A stretch of 7,340 nucleotides of DNA, taken from positions 1 to 7,340 of the forward strand of contig JAFCZY010000080.1 in the NCBI GenBank assembly GCA_019314105.1, given 5' to 3'. The position numbers were made by a program, and so were the translations under genes. The DNA comes from Deltaproteobacteria bacterium (GTDB lineage: Bacteria; Desulfobacterota; Desulfobacteria; Desulfobacterales; Desulfobacteraceae). The stretch's first letter is position 1; each line of letters opens with the position of its first letter. Below the pieces are notes generated by a model that had not been told where the DNA came from, made no database searches, and saw nothing but the letters and a program-made list of their open reading frames with translations. Below are positions 1 to 5,585 of this stretch, piece after piece.

Positions 1-899
1 GTGCGATCAAGGGTCCAGTGAAAACCTGCGTCATTTGTTCTTAACACCCTGCCATGATCACCTGAAATCCATCCAATTCGGGAAATGGGAAAAGAAATTT
101 TATGCAGTGTTGTTTCTTCCGCCATACTCCAGTTAAGGGCTGGTTTCCATGTTTTGCCTTCATCTGTTGTCATTAAAAAGCTACCTTTTGAGCCCACAAT
201 ATAAGCCCACCCAGCTTCTGTTGCATGGATATCCCGCGGGATAAATTTTTTACTCATATTTTTTATGTTATCGGTTTGGACCACCCAGTTTCTGCCGCCG
301 TTCCGGGTGTAAAGAATGATAATCCTGGCGCCTTTATTAATTCGATAGCCAGTGACCCATCCTGTTTTGTTAGAGGAAAATGAGACACCGTTGAAAATCC
401 ATTTTTTCTTAAGTCCTGGATTGATCTCCTGCCAGTTTTTCCCGTTGTCAGGGCTGTAGACAATAGTATTATCATGGCCGACAACCCAGATATTTTTACC
501 CCTGATATCGATATCATTCAAGCTTTTAGTGGTTTTATAATTTGTTGGATACCATGTTGATCCGCCATTTACTGTTCGTATCAAATGGCCTGCGTCTCCA
601 GCAATGAATCCAACTCGAGTATTCTTGAAAATGAGCGCATTAATATGAAAAGAGAATGTCCTTAAATCCAGCCAGGATGTAGGGGAAGTACCTTTCATTT
701 TTTTCAGGTGGGATTTATTGTTATTAAGGTTCTGGTATGCCCAGGCATGATTTTTATCGACAAAGACAACAGCACCGGGCTTGAATACAGCTGAAGTAGC
801 ATGTTTGATCTGGGTCCATTCCTCCGCAGCCCATACCGGGCTCAATAAAAAGAAAAGAAAGGACAGCAAAAGGGTTGACACAATGATTGGAGCTTTCAT
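1..899 (-). CDS. Exported Ycf48-like/BNR-repeat beta-propeller protein (3' end outside window)
   Basis: No stop is met before the window edge, so only the first 299 codons are seen. The ATG at 899-897 is preceded by a strong ribosome site (AGGAGGTCTTC-ATG on the minus strand). The N-terminus is a clear signal peptide: Met-Lys, about 20 hydrophobic residues, then VWA-A near residues 23-25, so the protein is exported. The mature part carries five Asp-box-like motifs: TVNGGSTW (109-116), SPDNGKNW (149-156), TRNGGRNW (198-205), TTDEGKTW (244-251) and TNDAGFHW (288-295). They are 40-49 residues apart, as expected for successive propeller blades, and GWV/GWA/GWI strands lie between them. This fits the Ycf48/HCF136-like and sialidase-type BNR families. 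In non-photosynthetic bacteria such proteins have no settled role. No glycosidase catalytic residues can be assigned, so I do not call it a sialidase. The gene appears to be transcribed alone. Confidence 0.85.
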   Translation of the reverse strand, partial: MKAPIIVSTLLLSFLFFLLSPVWAAEEWTQIKHATSAVFKPGAVVFVDKNHAWAYQNLNNNKSHLKKMKGTSPTSWLDLRTFSFHINALIFKNTRVGFIAGDAGHLIRTVNGGSTWYPTNYKTTKSLNDIDIRGKNIWVVGHDNTIVYSPDNGKNWQEINPGLKKKWIFNGVSFSSNKTGWVTGYRINKGARIIILYTRNGGRNWVVQTDNIKNMSKKFIPRDIHATEAGWAYIVGSKGSFLMTTDEGKTWKPALNWSMAEETTLHKISFPISRIGWISGDHGRVLRTNDAGFHWTLDR

Positions 900-976
900 G
901 AAGACCTCCTGATAAATATGTATGTCCGAATATCACTCTAAATGTTGATAATTAACCGCATATTTTTCAATATATG

Positions 977-1005
977 AGCATATCTGAATCAAAAAATCGT
1001 ATCAA
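977..1005 (-). promoter_or_regulatory. Possible sigma-70 promoter for the BNR-propeller gene
   Basis: On the minus strand, TTGATA (1005-1000) and TATGCT (982-977) are separated by exactly 17 bases. They match the -35 and -10 consensus at 5/6 and 4/6 positions. Transcription would start near 970, giving a leader of about 70 bases before the ATG at 899. The region is AT-rich, so chance matches are possible. Confidence 0.35.
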
Positions 1006-1067
1006 TATTTCTGAAGCCTGTAAAGGCATTTTGACTGATCAACTTTGGTGGAAATGAGAATATGAAA

Positions 1068-1283
1068 CTACGGGTTCCCCCACAAAGAAAATTTCTCATG
1101 GGTTTTTGCTGCAAGTTTATCACTTAAGGACATTAACTCTGCCAATTGCCGGGGTGTCATTTTAGAAACCTTGCCAGCAAGTATCTGAGCAGTTCTGAGC
1201 AGATCCGGATCTGCTGTTGCCATATCCTGCAAAACCGGAGCACTAAAATCCATGGTCTTTGTAGTATTTAAAAGTAAAAGCAT
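1068..1283 (-). pseudogene. yaaA: Truncated yaaA (UPF0246/DUF328 peroxide-stress family), N-terminal part only
   Basis: This 71-codon frame starts MLLLLNTTKTMDFSAPV and contains a segment rich in LTP/MTP and LMSLSDKLA signatures. It aligns from residue 1 with the start of E. coli YaaA (MLILISPAKTLDYQSP..., ...LTPPQISTLMRISDKLAG). Full YaaA proteins are about 250-260 residues. YaaA limits oxidative damage by lowering free iron during peroxide stress, and the family binds DNA. Here the frame stops at a TAG just after the conserved ERF-x-x-W-like position (KFSLWGNP). The following bases show no YaaA similarity in any frame I read, so this is a deletion or rearrangement scar, not a simple frameshift. 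A free 71-residue product is possible but unlikely to keep the family's function. Only a weak purine-rich ribosome site precedes the ATG. Confidence 0.75.
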
Positions 1284-1355
1284 TTATTTAACCTAACCTT
1301 TAACCGATTGATTTTTCTATGGGGTTGAGTGGTGTTTTCTTTTTTGAAATTTTGT

Positions 1356-1384
1356 TTGACAAAAAACAAGTATCTTAATATGAA
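1356..1384 (+). promoter_or_regulatory. Likely sigma-70 promoter for the Cys-rich/beta-helix gene
   Basis: A perfect -35 box TTGACA (1356-1361) is followed after 17 bases by TATGAA (1379-1384, 4/6 match to TATAAT). Transcription would begin near 1391 and leave an untranslated leader of about 125 bases before the GTG at 1516. The leader contains a short inverted repeat (GTTGA 1420-1424 with TCAAC 1432-1436). A ten-base direct repeat GTTGAGTGGT occurs at 1324-1333 and again at 1420-1429, flanking the promoter. A regulatory role for either is speculation. Confidence 0.5.
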
Positions 1385-1500
1385 AGAACAATCTATGAAT
1401 TTGTCTTCTTTTATGTTGTGTTGAGTGGTATTCAACCAGATTCGTCACATGGCAGTAAGTTAGAGAGCAATTAATATAAATCCATTTACTCTATTTTCTT

Positions 1501-1518
1501 GGGGAGGATTGTATCGTG
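1501..1518 (+). promoter_or_regulatory. Ribosome binding site that fixes the GTG start at 1516
   Basis: GGGGAGGA at 1501-1508 lies 7 bases before GTG at 1516-1518. It is the only strong Shine-Dalgarno sequence near the start, and the GTG directly opens a good signal peptide. No ATG lies in frame at this spot, so GTG is the best start. Confidence 0.7.
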
Positions 1519-3036
1519 TTTAATAGAAAAAACACCAACAGCCTATTCTTTTTTCAAAATTTTCGTTTACCAGTCATTATCCTGGTTTTGATGATCAGTT
1601 TGTTTTTTACCCATGCAGCTATGGCAGGTGTCTGTGGAGACGGGGTTCGGGATGTCGGTGAAGTCTGTGACAATGGTGCAAGCAACAGTGATTCAGTACC
1701 AAATGCCTGCCGGACAGACTGACGGCGCTTTTATTGCGGGGATGGAGTCCTCGACAGTGGTGAAAAGTGTGATGACAGGTCAGGAAATTCCGATGACGCT
1801 CCAAACACATGCCGTAAAGACTGTACCCTTCCTTATTGTGGAGACGGGGTTGTGGACGATGGTTCCCACCAGCAGACAGGAAGAGTCTTTAATGAAGCCT
1901 GTGACGATGGTAATCAGGATAACACCGATGGCTGTACAACAAAATGTAGACCATGTCTTCAACTGGGTCAGATGGGAAATATTGAAATCACCACTGATAC
2001 TGATTTATGCCCTGGAGAATATCACATGGATGATTATGGTGATTATGGTGTAATAATTATCAAGGCTTCCGGCATTACACTGAATGGTCATGGTGCTATC
2101 CTTATTGGTGAAGGCCGCGGTGTAGGTATTGTTAACTTCCGTTCCAACAATGTTATCATTAAAAATTGTACAATAAAGGGTTATGATGTTGGAATCAGAA
2201 TAGAGAATGCCAGCAATGTTACACTTCAACAAAATCTGATCTGCGGCAATAGTCAGCGAAATATTGAACTTATAGATGCATCAGATATCCACGGCTACAA
2301 TCCTTCGCTCGCAACAACAACAACCTGCATGGGATTACAAGGCCCATCGTCAGGTCAAATTGCAAAGGCTGGAATTATTTCTTCACAGCAGGCACCAACT
2401 TCGTCACAGGCGTCAAAGAGCCGGACTAAAAAAAGTGTGCCACGTACTGCTGTTAAGCCATTTAAGGTCGCCCAGGCACCCATGTCCACATCATCCAAAT
2501 TATCAAAACCTAAAAGCATACAGCAAAGTAAATCCACAAAAAGACCAGCAGGTATGCATTCTCTCTATATCGAAGCTCAAAAAGCAAGATGGGTGAGCAA
2601 ATCTTCCAAGGTCGTATTTAACAGTGATCGTGTGCCACGTTTCGGAGTTGCCAAAAGCTTGTCCAAGGGACGTTTAAGCAATGGGGATATTGCTGGTAAG
2701 CTCTTGTTAACCCAGCCAGCCTGGGCAAAAGACGGGTATATCCAGGGTGAATTTCCTGCAATAAAACTGGGGCGAAAACCTCATTTTAAGACCATTGTAA
2801 CCATGCTTACAGGTGCTCACCCATCAACTCTTCTAAGTTTTGATGTTTTGATTCGTGACGGCAAACGTATTACGGTTGTGACACAACAGCGTTTTAGTGG
2901 AACCAAGCCAATTCCGCTTAATGTAAACCTGTCACGCTGGAAAGGGAAAACGATTCGGCTTATCCTGAGGGTACGCCTTCTTAAAGGGACCAAGCCAGCG
3001 CCTGCTGTATGGGTAAATCCATCTTTAAGAACTTAA
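1516..3036 (+). CDS. Exported Cys-rich repeat + parallel beta-helix protein with in-frame TGA (candidate selenoprotein or pseudogene)
   Basis: Read through TGA at 1720-1722 (codon 69), one frame gives 506 residues. A signal peptide ends AMA-G at residues 37/38. Residues 40-73 and 74-107 are two 34-residue repeats starting CGDGV, of the Myxococcus Cys-rich/DUF4215 type. A divergent third unit starts at C108 and contains CDDG-N...DGC..KC (129-148). Residues about 156-275 form short repeating Val/Ile/Asn strands (GITLNGHG, NNVIIKNCTIKG, NASNVTLQQN), typical of a right-handed parallel beta-helix of the NosD/PbH1 kind. Residues 276-355 are a Ser/Lys/Gln-rich, probably disordered basic linker. Residues 356-506 look like a beta-sandwich ending AVWVNPSL. 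The likely role is a surface or extracellular binding or scaffold protein; no catalytic site is evident. The TGA replaces the fourth Cys of repeat 1. After it, 437 codons stay open, arguing against an old pseudogene. Starting instead at the internal ATG at 1852 would lose the signal peptide and most repeats. Confidence 0.75.
1633..1851 (+). repeat. Tandem 102-base coding repeats (two units plus the start of a third)
   Basis: Units begin at 1633, 1735 and 1837, exactly 102 bases apart, each opening with codons for CGDGV. The 15 bases at 1633-1647 and 1837-1851 are identical. In protein terms, unit 1 has Cys at unit positions 1, 12 and 26 and TGA at position 30; unit 2 has Cys at 1, 12, 26 and 30. 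The strict register is what allows TGA 1720 to be matched to TGT 1822. Confidence 0.85.
1720..1756 (+). promoter_or_regulatory. Candidate UGA recoding site with bacterial SECIS-like hairpin
   Basis: The TGA at 1720-1722 is followed by a hairpin. Its 5' arm is 1735-1742 (TGCGGGGA), its loop 1743-1747 (TGGAG) and its 3' arm 1748-1756 (TCCTCGACA, with A1754 bulged). This gives 8 base pairs including one G-U. The loop begins 20 bases after the UGA and has G as its second base. Published bacterial SECIS rules ask for a small loop with a G in the first two positions about 16-37 bases from the UGA, and this fits. The matching stretches of units 1 and 3 do not form the same stem. A stem of this size can arise by chance, and no selA/selB/selC gene lies in the window. 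Confidence 0.4.
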
Positions 3037-3345
3037 AAAGCTCTTAAAAAGAAACTGTTTCAGGTTATGGACAAAAATACCTTTTTTGCGGCACCAACCT
3101 GTGAGTTTCTCAGCACTCATGGTACCGGTCTCAATCAATGCAGAAAGGCGTTCCTCTGCAGTCCAGTCTTTGGGGCGTTTCTCTTTTGAGTTCAAATTCA
3201 TGTTTCCAGTTTGTTTATATTCTCTTAACCATTTACCAATGGTAGATCGTCCAACTCCGAATTCTAATGCCACCACATGGTGGGGCTTTCTTCCCAATAA
3301 AACCTTTTTTAACACAGCTTCTTTAACTTGAACAGGATGTCCCAT
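3025..3345 (-). pseudogene. IS3-type transposase OrfA remnant (helix-turn-helix), C-terminally truncated
   Basis: The reading frame begins MGHPVQVKEAV at ATG 3345-3343, which has GAGGTG six bases upstream. An in-frame GTG nine bases earlier (3354) is a weaker choice. About 106 residues follow. They include a helix-turn-helix (VVALEFGVGRSTIGKWLREY), then a DWTAEERLSALIETGTMSAE segment and WCRKKGIFVHNLKQ. This order is characteristic of the first reading frame (OrfA) of a subgroup of IS3-type elements, where it binds the element ends. The frame ends abruptly after LKQ in a Lys/Phe/Ser tail encoded by sequence next to the end of the upstream gene, and no OrfB (DDE catalytic part) is present. The element is therefore dead and its right part was deleted, with the break near 3050-3060. 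The frame overlaps the last bases of the convergent Cys-rich/beta-helix gene. Confidence 0.7.
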
Positions 3346-3408
3346 ATTTGTCACCTCAATGCCCCAATTTTATTTTTTAATGAAGGCGACATATTTCCTG
3401 ACACAGGG
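3036..3408 (-). mobile_element. Left-end fragment of an IS3-type insertion sequence
   Basis: The fragment comprises the OrfA remnant and its upstream leader. Just before the gene, the minus strand reads TGTGTCAGGAAATATGTCG (from about 3405 downward), which resembles an IS terminus beginning with TG. The outer edge is uncertain by several bases because no partner repeat or target duplication remains in the window. Confidence 0.4.
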
Positions 3409-3428
3409 GGTTATCGGATGATTTAATA

Positions 3429-3456
3429 TTGACAATATGATATTTATTCAATAACT
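3429..3456 (+). promoter_or_regulatory. Possible promoter of the small membrane-protein gene
   Basis: A perfect TTGACA (3429-3434) is followed after 16 bases by the weak -10 ATAACT (3451-3456). Transcription would start at about the ATG at 3464. That fits the absence of a recognisable ribosome site and would give a leaderless message. The -10 match is poor, so this is tentative. Confidence 0.25.
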
Positions 3457-3463
3457 TTGGTGC

Positions 3464-3892
3464 ATGGGAACAACCAGATCAAATCACCAAGAGAATAATT
3501 TGAATAACTCTATAGGGACTTGCCTATTACTCACCATTTTAGCTTTTCTTTTAGCCGGTTTATTAACACTGCTAAATTTATATATAGCCTATAATATTGT
3601 CTTTTATTTTATGGGAGATGGGTTCTCATTTATGGGAGCCCTCATCATAGGGTCAACCTATATTGTAACAATTCCCATAAATGTATTATCCTTTCTGTTT
3701 GCTCCAAAAATAAGGACTTTAACAAAGGGCCTGATCGCATTCTATTTACCATGCGGCATCATAATCACATTAGCCGGATTTATTCTCCATAATGCCACAA
3801 GCTTATGGATATTCATTGCAGGGTTTGGAATAGCTATTATTATCGAAAGTATTATTTGTTATAATAAAAAAAGACTGGAACTCCGATTTTAA
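3464..3892 (+). CDS. Small four-helix integral membrane protein, unknown function
   Basis: I do not recognise this 142-residue protein. After a polar N-terminus of about 16 residues it has four hydrophobic segments: roughly 17-48, 56-80, 88-108 and 112-133. A basic cytoplasmic-type loop (PKIRTLTK, 81-88) lies between the second and third, and a basic tail (NKKRLELRF) ends it, consistent with an inner-membrane protein. No charged catalytic motif, metal-binding cluster or transporter signature stands out. The gene is AT-rich, has no clear Shine-Dalgarno site, and lies alone between an IS3-type end and an IS256-like end. It may therefore have arrived with mobile DNA or be a passenger stranded between them. 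The long open frame with coherent hydrophobic segments makes it a credible gene, but expression is unproven. The stop TAA (3890-3892) also ends the truncated IS256-like frame on the opposite strand. Confidence 0.6.
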   Translation: MGTTRSNHQENNLNNSIGTCLLLTILAFLLAGLLTLLNLYIAYNIVFYFMGDGFSFMGALIIGSTYIVTIPINVLSFLFAPKIRTLTKGLIAFYLPCGIIITLAGFILHNATSLWIFIAGFGIAIIIESIICYNKKRLELRF

Positions 3893-4029
3893 AACAAGGC
3901 AAAGTATGAGATATTTGGTGTGGTTTTTTGAAAATCAAATTCTTTATCATCTTGTGTCATGTCAGTTCTCCTTTTGGAGCTGAGTATATCAGCTTTTAGT
4001 TAACTGACACAGAATTTTGAACACCCTCC
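3889..4029 (-). mobile_element. IS256-like left end: terminal repeat plus first codons of a transposase
   Basis: On the minus strand the fragment starts with GAGGGTGTTCAAAATTCTGT continuing GTCA (from about 4028 down to 4005), a pattern resembling IS256-family terminal repeats. A leader with the ribosome site AAAGGAGAA follows, then ATG at 3960-3958. The reading frame begins MTQDDKEFDFQK, like the start of IS256-family transposases, but diverges after about a dozen codons and stops at 3889-3891 (23 residues in all). Everything downstream of the first few codons, including the DDE catalytic region, is missing. The family call rests on memory of the end sequence and the few residues, so the exact IS is not assigned. 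Confidence 0.5.
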
Positions 4030-4097
4030 AAGACTATGTTTTGTCCCTTGTCTCAGATTAACCTCGGTTTTTAATCATGATAAAAAATCTATGGTAT

Positions 4098-5234
4098 TTA
4101 CCTTAATTCAATATCATATTTTTCTTCTTTTATGTAAACCCTTCCTTCATCGTCTTTTTCCAAGGCCATGAACAATGTCGTATTGCCTGTATACCTTTTA
4201 AATTTTGAATCGACGAGTTCCCTGTTCTTTAAATCTATCAATGAGGACTGTTCTTCAACACGGGAACCTTCTCCTGCTGCATCATTCTTAACATGGTATA
4301 AAACAGCCCAGTTCTTATTTTCAGGCCAGTCAACATAAGTAAAAACACAAGAAGCATCCTTATAAATAACAACGCCCTTTTCATCAGTAAAGTCAGCCAG
4401 CAAGGTATTTTCATCTTTAATATAGACATTTGATATCCTGGAATACTTATCGGGATAAGGGGTAATAAATCTGTCGTTAAAAAACAACTCGGAAATACAC
4501 ACATCATCATATTTAGACCCATGATAAGAGTCCATGATTTTTATTTTTAAAATAAAAGAAAAAGAAAAGGATTTGGGATACAGGGATTGTGCAAACTTTT
4601 TATATTCAGGCCCGGAAAAATTATCCGCTTGTGCCAAAGCCTTTTTTTGAAACGCAGACAATCCTTTTTTATCAAAGCCCGGCAAAAACGACTGTACGCC
4701 AAAAGTGTCGGCAAGCGCTATGTTTTTATTAGCCGGATGTTTTTTCATGATGTATAACTTGCCGATTTCAGTACTGAACCCTTCAGGGTAAAAGGCCGCC
4801 CACAAGGACAATTGGATTTGTCTGGGCCGTGCATTTGCATAAAACAGACTTTTCATTTTGCCATATCCGGGAAAAATATTCAAAATAATTTTGTCGAGTT
4901 CAATGGTATCCGGCAAACGGACATAAAGTGCCGCATTTTTATTTGTCTTTGAAGAGCCTGATACCCAGCAGGTTTTCAAATAGCCGTCAAACAAATTGGT
5001 CGAAGGATACGCTTTTTCTTTTGCAGGATTAAAAAAATTCTTGATATCGTCCGATACAAATTCAACGTATGGATTCAGTGAATTCCTGTCTAAAAGGAAA
5101 ATCTCCTGCCAGTCTTTATTTTGTTGTGCCGTGACATTCTGAGGCAGGAACAATTCAAAAATAACTAAAACACAGGCAGCCAGTTTACAAAAATTCCATA
5201 AGCTTCTTGCGTACGGGTTCATAGTATTTGTCAT
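4098..5234 (-). CDS. Secreted protein with discoidin-like NADase-type glycan-binding domain
   Basis: The product has 378 residues. The first ATG (5234-5232) is chosen because a weak purine stretch (AAGAAAG) precedes it; a second ATG four codons on has none. A signal peptide with a hydrophobic core (about 17-30) ends near VTA-QQ at residues 36/37, so the protein is exported. Residues about 57-255 fit the discoidin/F5-8-type 'NADase-type glycan-binding' fold. The signatures are YPSTNLFDGYLKTCWVSG (76-93), then LYVRLPDTIELDKIILNIFPGYG, a YANARPRQIQLSL strand, and KYDDVCISEL at 241-250. Family members bind glycans and often accompany other exported domains. Residues 256-378 form a beta-rich, charged C-terminal part I do not recognise. 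No catalytic motif is visible, so binding or adhesion is the most I can infer. It stands alone on its strand, with IS256-like debris downstream and a transporter scrap upstream. Confidence 0.75.
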   Translation of the reverse strand: MTNTMNPYARSLWNFCKLAACVLVIFELFLPQNVTAQQNKDWQEIFLLDRNSLNPYVEFVSDDIKNFFNPAKEKAYPSTNLFDGYLKTCWVSGSSKTNKNAALYVRLPDTIELDKIILNIFPGYGKMKSLFYANARPRQIQLSLWAAFYPEGFSTEIGKLYIMKKHPANKNIALADTFGVQSFLPGFDKKGLSAFQKKALAQADNFSGPEYKKFAQSLYPKSFSFSFILKIKIMDSYHGSKYDDVCISELFFNDRFITPYPDKYSRISNVYIKDENTLLADFTDEKGVVIYKDASCVFTYVDWPENKNWAVLYHVKNDAAGEGSRVEEQSSLIDLKNRELVDSKFKRYTGNTTLFMALEKDDEGRVYIKEEKYDIELR

Positions 5235-5267
5235 AAGTTATCTTTCTTACATGATCGTTATAAGCTG

Positions 5268-5387
5268 ACATCCTGGTACTCAGTCCTGGCTGTTCCACTG
5301 TCGGGAATTTTTGCAACCCAGCTGGCTGCTCTGGGAACCCTTGCTGCTGCCATATCAATTCCTTTTATTTTCAAAAAATTTAAGTAA
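5268..5387 (+). pseudogene. C-terminal scrap of a membrane transporter (possibly auxin-efflux-carrier family)
   Basis: In the plus strand, 39 codons ending at TAA 5385-5387 encode two hydrophobic stretches: WYSVLAVPLSGIFATQ and LAALGTLAAAISIPFIF. A basic tail KKFK follows. The composition, the Pro/Ser break and the final 'TL...SIP' helix are typical of the last helices of secondary transporters, and resemble the C-terminus of AEC (Mem_trans) proteins. There is no start codon or upstream coding sequence for it: on its 5' side lies the oppositely oriented glycan-binding gene. I read it as the stump of a gene destroyed by rearrangement. The family is a guess. Confidence 0.4.
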
Positions 5388-5585
5388 ATAATATATTGCC
5401 TGACACTTCATTACAAGGCCTGATTTTATCTTCCTGCCGGCTGTATATTCAAGTAATTTTAACTTTGTTCAATCGCCTGGTAAGACTTTTTAAATCCAGT
5501 TCATGTTATTGTTTGATTTTGTATGGAGATGGGCGTAATATTCCTCCCCAGTCCAATTGTTCTCTTTGATTTGGAGGAAAAACCC
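5388..5585. other. Intergenic region upstream of the C2-PASTA-PPC gene
   Basis: About 200 AT-rich bases between the transporter stump and the next gene. I see only the promoter listed separately and the ribosome site. No terminator-like hairpin with a T-run and no RNA gene stood out. Confidence 0.5.
5513..5541 (+). promoter_or_regulatory. Possible sigma-70 promoter of the C2-PASTA-PPC gene
   Basis: TTGATT (5513-5518) and TAATAT (5536-5541) are exactly 17 bases apart, each matching consensus at 4/6. Transcription would start near 5548, leaving a leader of about 38 bases that contains the ribosome site. Confidence 0.4.

Noticed and set aside
1..899. Sialidase (neuraminidase) for the BNR protein
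   Set aside because: Asp-box motifs occur in many propellers, and I could not place the catalytic Arg triad, Tyr or Glu of sialidases. Ycf48-like propeller is the safer call.
1068..1070. TAG at the end of the yaaA stub as a pyrrolysine codon
   Set aside because: The codons after the TAG show no similarity to YaaA and soon meet another stop, so read-through would not restore the family sequence.
1720..1722. Genome-wide reassignment of TGA (for example to Trp or Gly), since no intact gene here ends in TGA
   Set aside because: Only one in-frame TGA occurs in roughly 1,900 codons of the major genes, and Trp and Gly are encoded by their normal codons throughout. A reassigned code would show many in-frame TGAs.
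1613..2053. Open frames overlapping the Cys-rich/beta-helix gene in other frames and on the opposite strand
   Set aside because: They have no recognisable motifs or ribosome sites and lie wholly within a gene with clear domains, so they are shadows.
1852..3036. A separate gene starting at the internal ATG at 1852
   Set aside because: It has no ribosome site, lacks a signal peptide and would begin inside the third Cys-rich unit. The single frame from 1516 with one TGA explains the domains better.
3013..3050. A terminator hairpin after the Cys-rich/beta-helix gene
   Set aside because: The TTTAAG-AA-CTTAAA palindrome leaves a two-base loop and is all A/T apart from one pair. It is too weak, and no proper T-run follows.
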